A stretch of 64,000 nucleotides of DNA from Metabacillus sp. KUDC1714 (lineage in GTDB: Bacteria > Bacillota > Bacilli > Bacillales > Bacillaceae), in assembly GCF_014217835.1 (NCBI RefSeq), contig NZ_CP055263.1, forward strand, positions 5,211,501 through 5,275,500, in the 5' to 3' direction. The notes under the pieces are model-generated. The model was not told where the DNA came from. It did no database searches and saw only the letters and a program-made list of their open reading frames with translations. Below, in pieces: positions 53,331 through 62,626 of the stretch. The first letter of the stretch is position 1. Each line of letters opens with the position of its first letter. A program made the position numbers and the translations under genes.

Positions 53331-54850
53331 TTGGATTCTCTCTTTCTTTGTTGAAATTGTTCCATTATTTCATAAAGGTGTTCTATATCAAGCGCGCTTC
53401 GAACATGATCAGCTAGGCGGTTGAAATCTTTATTTTGGCTATCTTCAAAGGATTCTCTTGTGAGAAAAGGCTGCAGGCCTTTCTTTTTACGAATATGGTT
53501 TAAAAATACCCCTCTAAATTCGTCATTATGAAAAATACCGTGGAAATAAGTTCCGATACACGTTTCCATGGAATTCTTACTTCCATCCTTTCGATCATTC
53601 AATTGAATGAGAGGTTCTATTTGAGGGGCATGGGTTGTGGTACCCATATGAATTTCATATCCTGCTACTTTAACATTAACTCCAAATAGCTGTATTGTTC
53701 CTGTTGAACGTACTGTTGTCTTCTCGTTTGTTAATAACGTTTCTAATTGGAGCATTTTCAATCCTGCTATGCTTTTGATTTTTGATTCTACTTGAAAAGG
53801 ATCTTCTATTCTGTCACCCAGCATTTGATATCCACCACATATTCCAAAGATGACCGCCCCATTTTGATGTGCTCTGATGATTTCTTGTTCTAAGCCTTTT
53901 GCTCTTAAAAACAAGAGATCCTCGATTGTGTTTTTACTTCCAGGTAGGATAATGATATCAGGCTGCTCAAGTTGACGTGCATTTTCTACTAGACGAACAT
54001 GAGTATCCTTTTCAGATAGGAATGGATCGATATCCGTGAAATTAGATATTCGTGGAAAGTTAATAACTGCAATATCTATTTCTTTGTCAATATCTTTTTG
54101 TTTACTATACGTACTTAAACTTAAGGAATCCTCTGCATCAATTAACAAATCATTAATATACGGAATCACACCTAATATTGGTTTTCCTGTGTATTTTTCA
54201 AACCATGTTAAACCTGGTTCAAGTAGTGAAAGGTCACCACGGAATTTATTAATAATCACCCCGACAACTCGATTGCGATCTTCCGGTGAAAGTAACTGCA
54301 ATGTCCCTACTAGACTTGCAAAAACACCGCCTTTGTCAATATCACCTACTAAAAGGACAGGGGCATCTGCCATTTTAGCAATACTCATATTAACTAGCTC
54401 GCGATCATTTAGATTTACTTCCGCAGGACTTCCTGCCCCCTCTATTACAATTCGTTCAAACGACGAAGCGAGATTTTGATAGGATTCTTCAATAATTATT
54501 TTCGCTGTATCATAATAGTCGCTGCGATAGTTTTGCGCTTTCATGCTTTTAAGAGGTTTCCCATGCACAACAATTTGCGCTTCGTTATCTCGTGTTGGCT
54601 TAATTAGAATTGGATTCATCTCTGTTGTTGCAACGGTCTCAGCTGCTTCTGCTTGAATTCCTTGTGATCTGCCAATCTCTTTTCCATCAAGAGTAATATA
54701 GGAATTCAACGCCATATTTTGCGATTTAAATGGGGCAGTTCGAAAGCCATCCTGAGCAAAAATTCTACACAATGCTGTAACTAGTATACTTTTACCAGCA
54801 TCTGAATGTGTGCCCTGAATCATGATAGGAATTGCTTTACCGTGAGCCAT
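53327..54850 (-). CDS. cbiP: Cobyric acid synthase CbiP/CobQ
   Basis: A 507-residue glutamine-dependent amidase that converts cobyrinic acid a,c-diamide to cobyric acid. The N-terminal synthetase part has GTHSDAGKSILVTALCRIF and the C-terminal glutamine amidotransferase part has the nucleophile Cys in FGICGGYQMLGD and a later His in YFHGIFHN. It overlaps cbiA by 14 bases. GGAGATG precedes the ATG. Confidence 0.96.
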   Translation of the reverse strand: MAHGKAIPIMIQGTHSDAGKSILVTALCRIFAQDGFRTAPFKSQNMALNSYITLDGKEIGRSQGIQAEAAETVATTEMNPILIKPTRDNEAQIVVHGKPLKSMKAQNYRSDYYDTAKIIIEESYQNLASSFERIVIEGAGSPAEVNLNDRELVNMSIAKMADAPVLLVGDIDKGGVFASLVGTLQLLSPEDRNRVVGVIINKFRGDLSLLEPGLTWFEKYTGKPILGVIPYINDLLIDAEDSLSLSTYSKQKDIDKEIDIAVINFPRISNFTDIDPFLSEKDTHVRLVENARQLEQPDIIILPGSKNTIEDLLFLRAKGLEQEIIRAHQNGAVIFGICGGYQMLGDRIEDPFQVESKIKSIAGLKMLQLETLLTNEKTTVRSTGTIQLFGVNVKVAGYEIHMGTTTHAPQIEPLIQLNDRKDGSKNSMETCIGTYFHGIFHNDEFRGVFLNHIRKKKGLQPFLTRESFEDSQNKDFNRLADHVRSALDIEHLYEIMEQFQQRKRESK

Positions 54851-56216
54851 GTTTCTTCATCTCCACACATTTTTCAATAAAGTTTTCCACTAGCTCTGGA
54901 CAGGATGCAAAATGAATATGGGTATAGCCAGCGATTAGATTCTTTGTTAAATAGCCCTCTTCACCTTCACCAAATACCCCTTTTGTATGGTATGCATTTC
55001 GTCTTGCATTACTAGAATAGTAGGAAGAATAATGGTACTCATGTCCCCGAGCGGTGTGCTTCTGTGTAAGCAGAAAATTTCCCGGTAGACCTGTAATCTC
55101 CCGATAACCAATTGCAGCTAACTTGTCACCCATTTTTATTTTTCCAGGAATAACCCCGACCATAGGATATTGTTTGCCTTCAATCGTTTCGATTGATTCT
55201 GCTAAATACATAAAGCCACCACATTCAGCTAACGTAGGTAGTCCTTGCTCGATCCTTTTTTTAATCGATTGATTGACTGCACTTTGCTCTGAAAGCTCTT
55301 TCGCAAATTGCTCTGGAAAGCCGCCTCCTATATAAAGTCCGTCTGCCTCTTCAGGGATCGTCTCACCTTTTAATGGTGAAAAATAAAGACATTCAGCACC
55401 ATAGGCTTCAAGTAATTCAAGGTTTTCTTGATAATAAAAACTAAAGGCTCTATCCTTCGCAATTGCTAGCTTGATCCCTTTTGATGAGCGTTGTTTGAAA
55501 ATTGAATCCGTTACATTACTCTCTAAAGGCTTTCTCATACTAAGTTGTAACAATTTATTTACATCGATTGTTTGTTCAACTAATTCACCTAACTTTAAAA
55601 ATAGCTCATTCAAATCACCACGCTCTACTGAAGGCACAAGACCAAGATGTCTTTGGGGCATCTTTACGCTAGAATCATTTAATAAGTAGCCACAAACTGG
55701 AACACCACATTCCTGTTCAACAGCTTCTTTTATTATTTTGTAATGGCCAATACTTCCGACCTTGTTTGCAATAACGCCAACAATATTTACATGTGGTTCA
55801 AATAATTGATACCCTTTAACAATAGCTGCAGCACTTCTAGCCATCTTACTGCAGTCAACAACTAATAATGTAGGACAATCTAGCAACATACTAATCTCAG
55901 CTGTCGAGCCTTGATTTGAGTCAGCTGATTTACCATCATAAAATCCCATTACACCTTCGATAATTGAAATGTCAGCACCATTACTACCCTGTATAAATAC
56001 TTCTTTCAACACATCTTTAGAAAACATCCAACTGTCTACATTACGAGATGGCCGTTCCGTAACCGCGGTATGAAAGCTTGTGTCTATGTAATCTGGACCA
56101 CATTTAAAGCCTTGAACATTGAGACCTCTTTTTTTTAGTGCAGCCATTAAACCGATTGTAAACGTAGTTTTGCCAACTCCACTTGATACTCCTGCAATAA
56201 CTAAACGTTGTGACAT
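54837..56216 (-). CDS. cbiA: Cobyrinic acid a,c-diamide synthase CbiA
   Basis: A 459-residue glutamine-dependent amidase acting on the a and c carboxylates of cobyrinic acid. The ATP-binding part is VSSGVGKTTFTIGLMAALKK, with PDYIDTSFH, and the glutaminase Cys lies in LAECGGFMYLAES. GGAGGGAG precedes the ATG. It can also amidate salvaged corrinoids. With cobO and cbiP it forms the late pathway. Confidence 0.96.
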   Translation of the reverse strand: MSQRLVIAGVSSGVGKTTFTIGLMAALKKRGLNVQGFKCGPDYIDTSFHTAVTERPSRNVDSWMFSKDVLKEVFIQGSNGADISIIEGVMGFYDGKSADSNQGSTAEISMLLDCPTLLVVDCSKMARSAAAIVKGYQLFEPHVNIVGVIANKVGSIGHYKIIKEAVEQECGVPVCGYLLNDSSVKMPQRHLGLVPSVERGDLNELFLKLGELVEQTIDVNKLLQLSMRKPLESNVTDSIFKQRSSKGIKLAIAKDRAFSFYYQENLELLEAYGAECLYFSPLKGETIPEEADGLYIGGGFPEQFAKELSEQSAVNQSIKKRIEQGLPTLAECGGFMYLAESIETIEGKQYPMVGVIPGKIKMGDKLAAIGYREITGLPGNFLLTQKHTARGHEYHYSSYYSSNARRNAYHTKGVFGEGEEGYLTKNLIAGYTHIHFASCPELVENFIEKCVEMKKHGSR

Positions 56217-56238
56217 AGCTCTCCCTCCTATTCGAAAA

Positions 56239-56781
56239 TTAGAATTCGATTCCTTTTACTGCTGGTATACCTTCGTCATAATAATGCTTTTCTACATCTA
56301 CGACTGAAACTAGGTCTGCCAATTCTTTTATTTCTTCCTTTGCATTCCTACCTGTAATGACAAGATGAACATGTGGTGGCTTCGTTTGAATAAGCTCTTT
56401 TACCTCATTGATTGGGAGAACGTCATCAATTGGAAATGAATCGATCGCAAGTGCGTTATTTAGTTCATCTAAAATTACTACATCATATTTTCCAGACATA
56501 ACGGTCTCTTTTGCAATCCTCCATGCTGACTCTAATGCATTTCTATGAACCTCTGGAGTTTTTGTCCATGTAAAGCCCTCACCCAGCTGAATCATTTCAA
56601 CTCCTAACTTTTCTAGCGATACTTTTTCTCCATACGATCTTCCTTTTGATTTTATAAATTGTAAAATCTTTACTGACATTCCCTGACCAACTGCTCGTAC
56701 TGTAAGACCGATTGCGGCTGTTGTTTTACCTTTACCATTGCCTGTGAAAATGAGTGTTAATCCTTTTTGTTTTTCTTCCAC
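56239..56781 (-). CDS. cobO: Cob(I)yrinic acid a,c-diamide adenosyltransferase CobO
   Basis: A 180-residue CobA/CobO-type adenosyltransferase that attaches the adenosyl group to cobalt(I). P-loop GNGKGKTTAAIGL near residue 14 and ILDELNNALAIDSF as Walker B. It starts with GTG after GGGGG. It is the first gene of the second cobalamin operon and follows its riboswitch and terminator. Confidence 0.93.
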   Translation of the reverse strand: MEEKQKGLTLIFTGNGKGKTTAAIGLTVRAVGQGMSVKILQFIKSKGRSYGEKVSLEKLGVEMIQLGEGFTWTKTPEVHRNALESAWRIAKETVMSGKYDVVILDELNNALAIDSFPIDDVLPINEVKELIQTKPPHVHLVITGRNAKEEIKELADLVSVVDVEKHYYDEGIPAVKGIEF

Positions 56782-56810
56782 CTGATATTCCCCCTACCAA
56801 TTTATTGAAC

Positions 56811-56841
56811 AAAAAAACGCCTATCCAATACGGAAAGGCGA
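56811..56841 (-). terminator. Riboswitch-linked intrinsic terminator before cobO
   Basis: On the minus strand CGCCT, a 13-base loop and AGGCG, followed by TTTTTTT. It is the same design as the terminator before btuF. Confidence 0.88.
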
Positions 56842-56939
56842 GAGTTTAAAAGAATAGTAGTTAATTCGAGTGTCCTCTAATTAATTTCTCCTCTTATTCT
56901 TTCAATTCCCTTTTCCTCGAAGGTTACTTGATTTGGACA

Positions 56940-57132
56940 AATAGGCAGGTCTCCTGGCTTACACATCATTGCTTTTACAACCCCCTTCCCATAACATGTG
57001 TTACAGTGGGTTTAGGTTGTTTCACTCCGTGATTACAGTGGCGGGACCGCGTTGGATTTACACCAACTTCCCTATTATTCTTACCATAGTTAGATGTTAT
57101 TTTTAACAATGGTAAGAACCTATTTGCTACTA
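56940..57132 (-). ncRNA. Cobalamin riboswitch upstream of cobO
   Basis: The minus strand shows GGGAAG...GGTGTAAATCC, CGCGGTCCCGCCACTGTAA and the B12 box AGCCAGGAGACCTGCC (plus-strand 56944-56959). It is paralogous to the riboswitch at 52014 and should repress cobO-cbiA-cbiP-cobT. Confidence 0.96.
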
Positions 57133-57154
57133 TTCGTTTTATTGAGTCTACGTA

Positions 57155-57183
57155 ATTATAAGAGAATTGATAATGATTGTAAA
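57155..57183 (-). promoter_or_regulatory. Sigma-A promoter of the cobO riboswitch transcript, with Fur-like overlap
   Basis: TTTACA at 57183-57178 and TATAAT at 57160-57155 on the minus strand, 17-bp spacer, the same hexamers and spacing as the btuF promoter. The spacer holds TGATAATGATTGTAA (57168-57182), which matches 12 of 14 defined positions of the 7-1-7 Fur box. Fur control is only a guess. Confidence 0.85.
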
Positions 57184-57338
57184 CGGACACCGGTCAAACT
57201 CTTGTGTAGGTATCCTCTTAAGTACTTTATCTCATCTCTTTTTATTAGGTGCAAAGTTAAGTGAATAATTAGTGATGACAAAAATCCTTTTATCTAGATT
57301 TGAGTGAATATATGCGAGAAGGAAGTTTTTTGTTTTCC

Positions 57339-57797
57339 TTACTGATCTGTACGTATTTTTCCTTTTTCCGTAACAGCAAACTTTCGTGTCATCGACTTAA
57401 TATTTTCTACCTTGCGAAAACGCAGAGCTGACCAATCCTCGTCGATAGCAATTTGTCGAACAGGCTCGTAGCCTTCATTGGTAAGCATTTTAGTTACACT
57501 TTCACGACTGCAATCTGACCCTTTGTAAAGTTTTGATGATTTCTTAGGATAGCAAAGCCAAAAGAGAGCATCTTCTTTTACATAGGCTTCAGCGCTACGA
57601 GCAAAAGTTTGCAACTCCACATTAGATGTACCGAAAACTTGTACAAAATCATATCCTTCATCCTCAGCATTAATATGTATTTCACCTTCAAACCCAGTCA
57701 TAACCTCTTCATATGCTTTTGGTGCATTTATAATTAATATATGTTGTCCTTGGTCTTTAAATTGTAGCTTCTTAATAACCGGATGAATATCTGACAT
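57339..57797 (-). CDS. DUF3052-like protein
   Basis: A protein of 152 residues from ATG at 57797. The pattern HILIINAPKAYEEVMTGF, the region ALFWLCYPKKSSKLYKGSDC and the end WSALRFRKVENI resemble the DUF3052 family, which is widespread and unassigned. A longer frame to 57884 has no ribosome binding site. AAAGGA is rather far (11 bases) from this ATG. No partner gene is obvious. Confidence 0.65.
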   Translation of the reverse strand: MSDIHPVIKKLQFKDQGQHILIINAPKAYEEVMTGFEGEIHINAEDEGYDFVQVFGTSNVELQTFARSAEAYVKEDALFWLCYPKKSSKLYKGSDCSRESVTKMLTNEGYEPVRQIAIDEDWSALRFRKVENIKSMTRKFAVTEKGKIRTDQ

Positions 57798-57899
57798 TTT
57801 TATTTCATTCCTTTCTTTTGCTCTTACGATCTGAATCAATATAATCTCCCTATTTATATCATCACATAATTCTTTAATCAACATTAAGAAAACAAAAAT

Positions 57900-57926
57900 A
57901 TAAGAGAGTCAAAAGACTCTCTTATG
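57900..57926 (-). terminator. Terminator after gnd
   Basis: TAAGAGAGTC and GACTCTCTTA form a perfect 10-bp stem with a 4-base loop; the minus strand continues ATTTTTGTTTT. Confidence 0.9.
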
Positions 57927-57937
57927 ATATCTATATT

Positions 57938-58831
57938 TCACTTTTTCTCAACAGCATGTCCACCAAATTCATTTCGTAATGCTGCTACAACTTTTCCAGT
58001 AAATGTATCATTCTCCAAGGATCGATAACGCATTAAGAGTGACAGGGCGATTACAGGAGTAGCTGCTTGTAAATCTAATGCAGTTTCAACTGTCCATTTC
58101 CCTTCACCTGATGAGTGCATGACTCCTTTAATATCTTCCAATTTTCCATCTTTTGAAAATGCACTTTCAGTTAACTCCATAAGCCATGAACGGATAACTG
58201 AACCGTTACTCCAAACTCTAGCTACTTTTTCATAGTCATATTCAAATTCACTCTTTTCTAAAACTTCAAATCCTTCACCGATCGCTGCCATCATGCCATA
58301 TTCAATTCCATTATGAACCATTTTCAAAAAGTGACCACTACCAGATTTCCCAGTATATAAATAGCCTTTTTCAACTGCGGTATCTCGGAAAATTGGTTCT
58401 ACAATCCTCCAAGCCTCTGGATCTCCGCCTACCATATAATTTGCACCATTACGAGCACCTTCCATGCCACCTGATGTACCTGCATCAAGAAAGCTTACCC
58501 CAATTTTTTTGAATTCTTCAGAACGGCGAATTGATTCTTTATAATGTGAATTACCAGCCTCAATGACAATATCTCCGGCTGTTAAGAATGGGGTCACATC
58601 GTTAATTAATGAATCTACAACTGAATGTGGGACCATAATCCACAATACTCTTGGCTTTTCCAACGATTGAACAAGTTCTTTTAAACTTAAAGTACCTTTG
58701 GCACCATACTCTTTAATTTCCTCGATCGCACTTGAATTTATATCGAACGCAACAACTTCGTGATTGTGGTCAAGAAGATTCTTGCTAATGTTTAATCCCA
58801 TTTTCCCTAGACCAATGACTCCTACCTTCAC
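57938..58831 (-). CDS. gnd: 6-phosphogluconate dehydrogenase, decarboxylating (short type)
   Basis: A 297-residue enzyme giving ribulose 5-phosphate, CO2 and NAD(P)H. Motifs: GLGKMGLNISKNL (nucleotide site), GGMEGARNGANYMVGG, the catalytic Lys-His-Asn region LKMVHNGIEYGMM and NGSVIRSWLMELTES. It is the short form (about 300 residues, like GntZ/YqeC), not the 470-residue E. coli type. It starts with GTG after GGAGG. It follows zwf, completing the oxidative pentose phosphate steps. A decayed second copy lies at 38546. Confidence 0.95.
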   Translation of the reverse strand: MKVGVIGLGKMGLNISKNLLDHNHEVVAFDINSSAIEEIKEYGAKGTLSLKELVQSLEKPRVLWIMVPHSVVDSLINDVTPFLTAGDIVIEAGNSHYKESIRRSEEFKKIGVSFLDAGTSGGMEGARNGANYMVGGDPEAWRIVEPIFRDTAVEKGYLYTGKSGSGHFLKMVHNGIEYGMMAAIGEGFEVLEKSEFEYDYEKVARVWSNGSVIRSWLMELTESAFSKDGKLEDIKGVMHSSGEGKWTVETALDLQAATPVIALSLLMRYRSLENDTFTGKVVAALRNEFGGHAVEKK

Positions 58832-58907
58832 ATTCTCTACCTCCTAGCAAAGTTATTCGAATTTAATCACACTAAAAATGTTACAAAAAAGTTGTTCTTT
58901 TTAATCA

Positions 58908-60413
58908 TTAGCTTTCTTGAGGAGCAACCTTTGATGATTCAAGAGATTTTTTGTCTAACCACCAGCCAAATCCATCATCTTCAAGTAATCGATGAGAAGC
59001 ATCCGGTCCATAGGATCCTGATGGGTAAATATGAAGAGGAACAAGATTTTCTTCAAATGCTTCTAGAATAGGTTGAACCCATTTCCAAGATAGTTCAACC
59101 TCCTTCCAATGAGCAAAGAAAGTAGCGTCTCCTTCAAAAGCATCTAATAGTAAGAGCTCATAAGCTTTTGGAACATCGTCTTGGTCAGCTGAAAATTCGA
59201 TGTTTATTGGCTCGATTTTTCCATCCTTTAATGGATTTTTACTATTTAATTGTAAAGATACTCCTTCGTTTGGGTTAATCCCGATGATTAATAAGTTTGG
59301 TGTTGGGTCCTCGTTTTGATTAACATATAACTCTTTTAAAGGATTTTTGAATTCAATGACTATACGTGTGGACTTCTTCTTCATTCGTTTGCCGGTTCGA
59401 ATATAAAATGGTACTCCCTGCCAAAAAGGGTCATCTATCCACAATCGAACGGCAACAAATGTATCATTTTTAGAAGATGGTGTAATTCCAGGTTCTTCTA
59501 TATACCCGATAACTGATTTTCCATCAATTTCACCTGAACCATATTGACCTCGAATAACATCTGAACGAACATTTTCTTTTTTCAATGGACGAACAGATTC
59601 AATGATTTTCTTTTTTTCATTTCGAATATCTTCTGCAGTAATTCGTTTTGGTAAATGCATGCTTGTCATCATTAACAATTGCATCATATGATTTTGAAAC
59701 ATATCGCGAATTGCGCCAGCTTTATCATAATAGCTTGCTCTTTTTTCGACTCCAACTGTTTCACTTGCAGTAATTTGAATATTGGCAATGTGTTGATTGT
59801 TCCACAGAGTTTGAAATATCGGATTTGCAAATTCTAATGCCTCCAAGTTTTGCACCATCGGTTTACCTAGATAATGATCTATCCGATAAATTTCCTCTTC
59901 TTGAAAGGTAGTGCTCAATTTCTCGTTTAATTCTTGAGCTGATTTTAAGTCATGTCCAAATGGTTTTTCAATAATAAGACGTTTCCATCCTCTAGTCGAT
60001 CCCAACCCACTTTTTTTAATGTTCAAGGCAATGACATCAAAAAATGTTGGAGCAACAGACATATAAAACATCCGATTCTCAGGAATATTCAATTCCTCTT
60101 CACGTAGTTGAATAAGATTAAGTAATTTTTTATACTCACCTTCATTTGTCACATCTAATTTACAATAACGAATGGATGGAAGAAAATCTTTTAATTTCGA
60201 ATAATCATTTGATCCACCTTCAGAAAATGTATGTACAGATTGTTCAACATTCTCGTGAAACTCCTCATCTGATAATTCAATTAAACTTACTCCAATGAAA
60301 GAAAATGAAGGAGGCAATTTCTGATCAACATATAGACTGTATAGTGCGGGGATAATTTTTCGTTTAGCTAAATCCCCTGTTGCTCCAAATAAGACAAAGG
60401 TCATAGCATCCAT
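58908..60413 (-). CDS. zwf: Glucose-6-phosphate dehydrogenase
   Basis: A 501-residue enzyme of the oxidative pentose phosphate pathway. NADP site FGATGDLAKRKIIPAL, active-site RIDHYLGKPMVQNL near residue 175, and FANPIFQTLWNNQHI. GGAGG is seven bases before the ATG. It is transcribed with gnd (76-base gap). The gene order zwf-gnd suggests a joint transcript for NADPH supply. Length is standard. Confidence 0.97.
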   Translation of the reverse strand: MDAMTFVLFGATGDLAKRKIIPALYSLYVDQKLPPSFSFIGVSLIELSDEEFHENVEQSVHTFSEGGSNDYSKLKDFLPSIRYCKLDVTNEGEYKKLLNLIQLREEELNIPENRMFYMSVAPTFFDVIALNIKKSGLGSTRGWKRLIIEKPFGHDLKSAQELNEKLSTTFQEEEIYRIDHYLGKPMVQNLEALEFANPIFQTLWNNQHIANIQITASETVGVEKRASYYDKAGAIRDMFQNHMMQLLMMTSMHLPKRITAEDIRNEKKKIIESVRPLKKENVRSDVIRGQYGSGEIDGKSVIGYIEEPGITPSSKNDTFVAVRLWIDDPFWQGVPFYIRTGKRMKKKSTRIVIEFKNPLKELYVNQNEDPTPNLLIIGINPNEGVSLQLNSKNPLKDGKIEPINIEFSADQDDVPKAYELLLLDAFEGDATFFAHWKEVELSWKWVQPILEAFEENLVPLHIYPSGSYGPDASHRLLEDDGFGWWLDKKSLESSKVAPQES

Positions 60414-60641
60414 TTAGATTCCTCCAGTTGTCGAGATCAGATTCTTTCCTTTTTATTTTAATGTGTCCAATCGAGCGTTTATTATTTTCAACATCTACCA
60501 CAACATTGGGAAATCAACTTGGAATGAATATAATAGGAATGCAGAACATAATGATGTTGAATAAACCTAAAAATTCAATTAACTATAATATAGTTATGTA
60601 AACTAATTAAAGATAACTTTCGATATCACTCGAAAAACTCA
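60414..60641. other. zwf upstream region
   Basis: AT-rich, without a gene. I saw no confident sigma-A promoter, riboswitch or repeat. Together with the terminator at 60642-60700 and the short stretch to 60775 it makes a 362-base gap. Confidence 0.4.
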
Positions 60642-60700
60642 TAAAAAAAGAGCCTAATCACAAATGATTTTATTTACAATCATCTAAGCGTTAGGCTCTT
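60642..60700 (-). terminator. Terminator after the CxxCxGxG gene
   Basis: AAGAGCCTAA and TTAGGCTCTT form a 10-bp outer stem with an inner ATGAT/ATCAT helix. The minus strand continues in TTTTTTT. Confidence 0.9.
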
Positions 60701-60775
60701 CTTGATTTATTTCCACCACATTTTAAATGTAATATTAGTAGAGCTTTTAGTTAACTTGATTTCATTTAGATATTA

Positions 60776-60952
60776 TTAACTAGACTTTAACCATTTAAAA
60801 AATCCAATCGATCCTTTTCCTTCACATGTTGAACATGCAATGACACCCTCACCAGAACATGAATCACACTTGTGATTACCGAAATCAAAACCTTCTCCAG
60901 AACAGTTCTGACAGTTTATTAATCTACTACCATCACAGCTTTTACACGTCAT
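60776..60952 (-). CDS. 58-residue CxxCxGxG zinc-finger protein (YuiA-like)
   Basis: Found by eye because it is short. AGGAGGG is six bases before ATG at 60952. The protein carries four Cys pairs, CKSC, CQNC, CDSC and CSTC, three of them followed by GxG: NCSGEGF, SCSGEGV, TCEGKGS. This is the DnaJ zinc-finger repeat, as in the small YuiA-type Bacillus proteins. It ends in FFKWLKSS. Two zinc ions would be bound. The function of these small proteins is unknown; RNA or protein folding is a guess. Confidence 0.85.
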   Translation of the reverse strand: MTCKSCDGSRLINCQNCSGEGFDFGNHKCDSCSGEGVIACSTCEGKGSIGFFKWLKSS

Positions 60953-61237
60953 GTGGTTCCCTCCTGCTTCTTCTAATTAAGGAGCAGTATTTAACTAAAA
61001 AGTGTAGTTTCAGATCTGAATTCTTTTGGATTTATGCTCCCATATAAGTATATTTATCCCTAAGGCATCTTATGATTTTACCAAGTTACAAACAAATTAT
61101 ATATTTATTACAATTGATACTCCCACACCTAAAGGAATGGACTTTCTCTTTCGGAGTTCTGTAATATGACATAAAAAACACAAAAAATCGATAACGGTGT
61201 CTAAACCTGCGCTTCCCTGGGAAATTAAATGTAATTG

Positions 61238-62395
61238 TTATTGTTTAATCGTTAAATAATCCAGAGCATTTTTAGCCTGTTTTTTTGCAATTTCAACGGT
61301 TTCTGCTGTAGATAAGGTAACTGCAATTCTACGACCAACTTTTGTTACAGGTTTTCCAAATACTCGCACCTGCGTATTTGTTACAGCTAGAGCTTGTTCT
61401 AATCCTTCGACTCGATATTCATTCATTTCTTCGATTGCTTTTAATGGGCGACTTGCGCCAGGTGTTACAAGCGTTATCTCAGGAATTGGAAAGCCCAATA
61501 TAGCTCGAATATGGAGAGCAAACTCAGATAAATTTTGTGTCACTAGAGTAACTAATCCTGTATCATGCGGACGTGGGGAGACTTCGCTAAAATAAACCTT
61601 ATCTTGAGCAAGGAATAGCTCTACACCAAATAATCCATAACCACCTAGCTCATCTGTAATCACCTGAGCAATTTTTTTTGCCTCTTGAATTTGTCCCTCA
61701 GTCACTTGATGTGGCTGCCAAGATTCAATATAATCTCCATCTTTTTGGATATGACCAATTGGTGCACAAAACTTTGTTCCATTAACCGCACGAACGGTTA
61801 ACAGTGTGATTTCCGAATCAAATCGAATGAATTCTTCGATAATGACTCTTCCGTTTTGCACTCTTCCACCCTCCATTGCTATTTTCCAACATTCCTCAAT
61901 CTCTTCTTTTGAGTGGCAAACACTTTGTCCTTTGCCTGATGAACTCATAAGTGGCTTAATTACGCACGGAAAACCAATGTTTCTTGTAGCTTGCTCAAAT
62001 TCTTCATATGTATCAGCAAATTCATATTTTGCTGTTGGTAGCTGTAATGTCTCTGCAGCAAGTCTTCTAATCCCCTCACGATCCATCGTTAGTTTTGCCG
62101 CCCGTGCAGTGGGGATCACTTGAAAGCCTTCTTCTTCTAATTTGATAAGTTCAGAAGTTGCAATTGCTTCAATTTCTGGAACAATTAAGTCAGGTTTTTC
62201 CTTTTCAACAATATCCCTTACTTCCTTCGGATCAAGCATATCGATAACATAGCTTCGATGTGCCACTTGCATTGCAGGTGCACCTTCGTATCTATCAACA
62301 GCAACCGTCTCAACACCAAGACGTTGAGCTTCTATCATAACCTCTTTTCCTAATTCACCTGACCCTAGCAATAAAATCTTCTTTGAATTATACAT
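61238..62395 (-). CDS. purT: Formate-dependent phosphoribosylglycinamide formyltransferase
   Basis: A 385-residue ATP-grasp enzyme that formylates GAR with formate and ATP, replacing folate-dependent PurN at the third purine step. Motifs: [36 protein letters not shown] and the metal Glu region [22 protein letters not shown] precedes the ATG. It stands alone, not in the pur operon. PurT is less common in Bacilli than PurN. A PurBox-like element overlaps its promoter. Confidence 0.96.
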   Translation of the reverse strand: MYNSKKILLLGSGELGKEVMIEAQRLGVETVAVDRYEGAPAMQVAHRSYVIDMLDPKEVRDIVEKEKPDLIVPEIEAIATSELIKLEEEGFQVIPTARAAKLTMDREGIRRLAAETLQLPTAKYEFADTYEEFEQATRNIGFPCVIKPLMSSSGKGQSVCHSKEEIEECWKIAMEGGRVQNGRVIIEEFIRFDSEITLLTVRAVNGTKFCAPIGHIQKDGDYIESWQPHQVTEGQIQEAKKIAQVITDELGGYGLFGVELFLAQDKVYFSEVSPRPHDTGLVTLVTQNLSEFALHIRAILGFPIPEITLVTPGASRPLKAIEEMNEYRVEGLEQALAVTNTQVRVFGKPVTKVGRRIAVTLSTAETVEIAKKQAKNALDYLTIKQ

Positions 62396-62424
62396 GCTTC
62401 ATATCCTCCTCTATCCATTTACCG

Positions 62425-62470
62425 ATATTATAAACGAACAATCAATAAATCAAAAGCAATTTCATTCGTA
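62425..62470 (-). promoter_or_regulatory. purT promoter with PurBox-like element
   Basis: Minus strand: TATAAT at 62432-62427 with TTTTGA 17 bp upstream. On the plus strand ATAAACGAACAAT (62430-62442) matches the PurR PurBox AWWWCCGAACWWT at 12 of 13 positions. An inverted CGAA core (plus-strand TTCG at 62465) lies 26 bp away, close to the normal two-box arrangement but the second box is otherwise poor. Confidence 0.5.
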
Positions 62471-62571
62471 TTTTAAACCTTCATATCACAATTATATATG
62501 AATTTTCATTTGAAATATATCGATTAACCGTCCTTCGGTTGGTTATTAATCCAAAGTTCAAGAATTGTATT

Positions 62572-62615
62572 AAAAAACAAAAAACAGACAGGTACTTTCG
62601 AACACCGTGTCTGTC
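62572..62615 (-). terminator. Terminator after the propeller gene
   Basis: ACAGACA at 62584-62590 and TGTCTGT at 62608-62614, with an inner GGT/ACC, followed on the minus strand by TTTTTTGTTTTTT. Confidence 0.9.
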
Positions 62616-62626
62616 TAGATTAGTTT

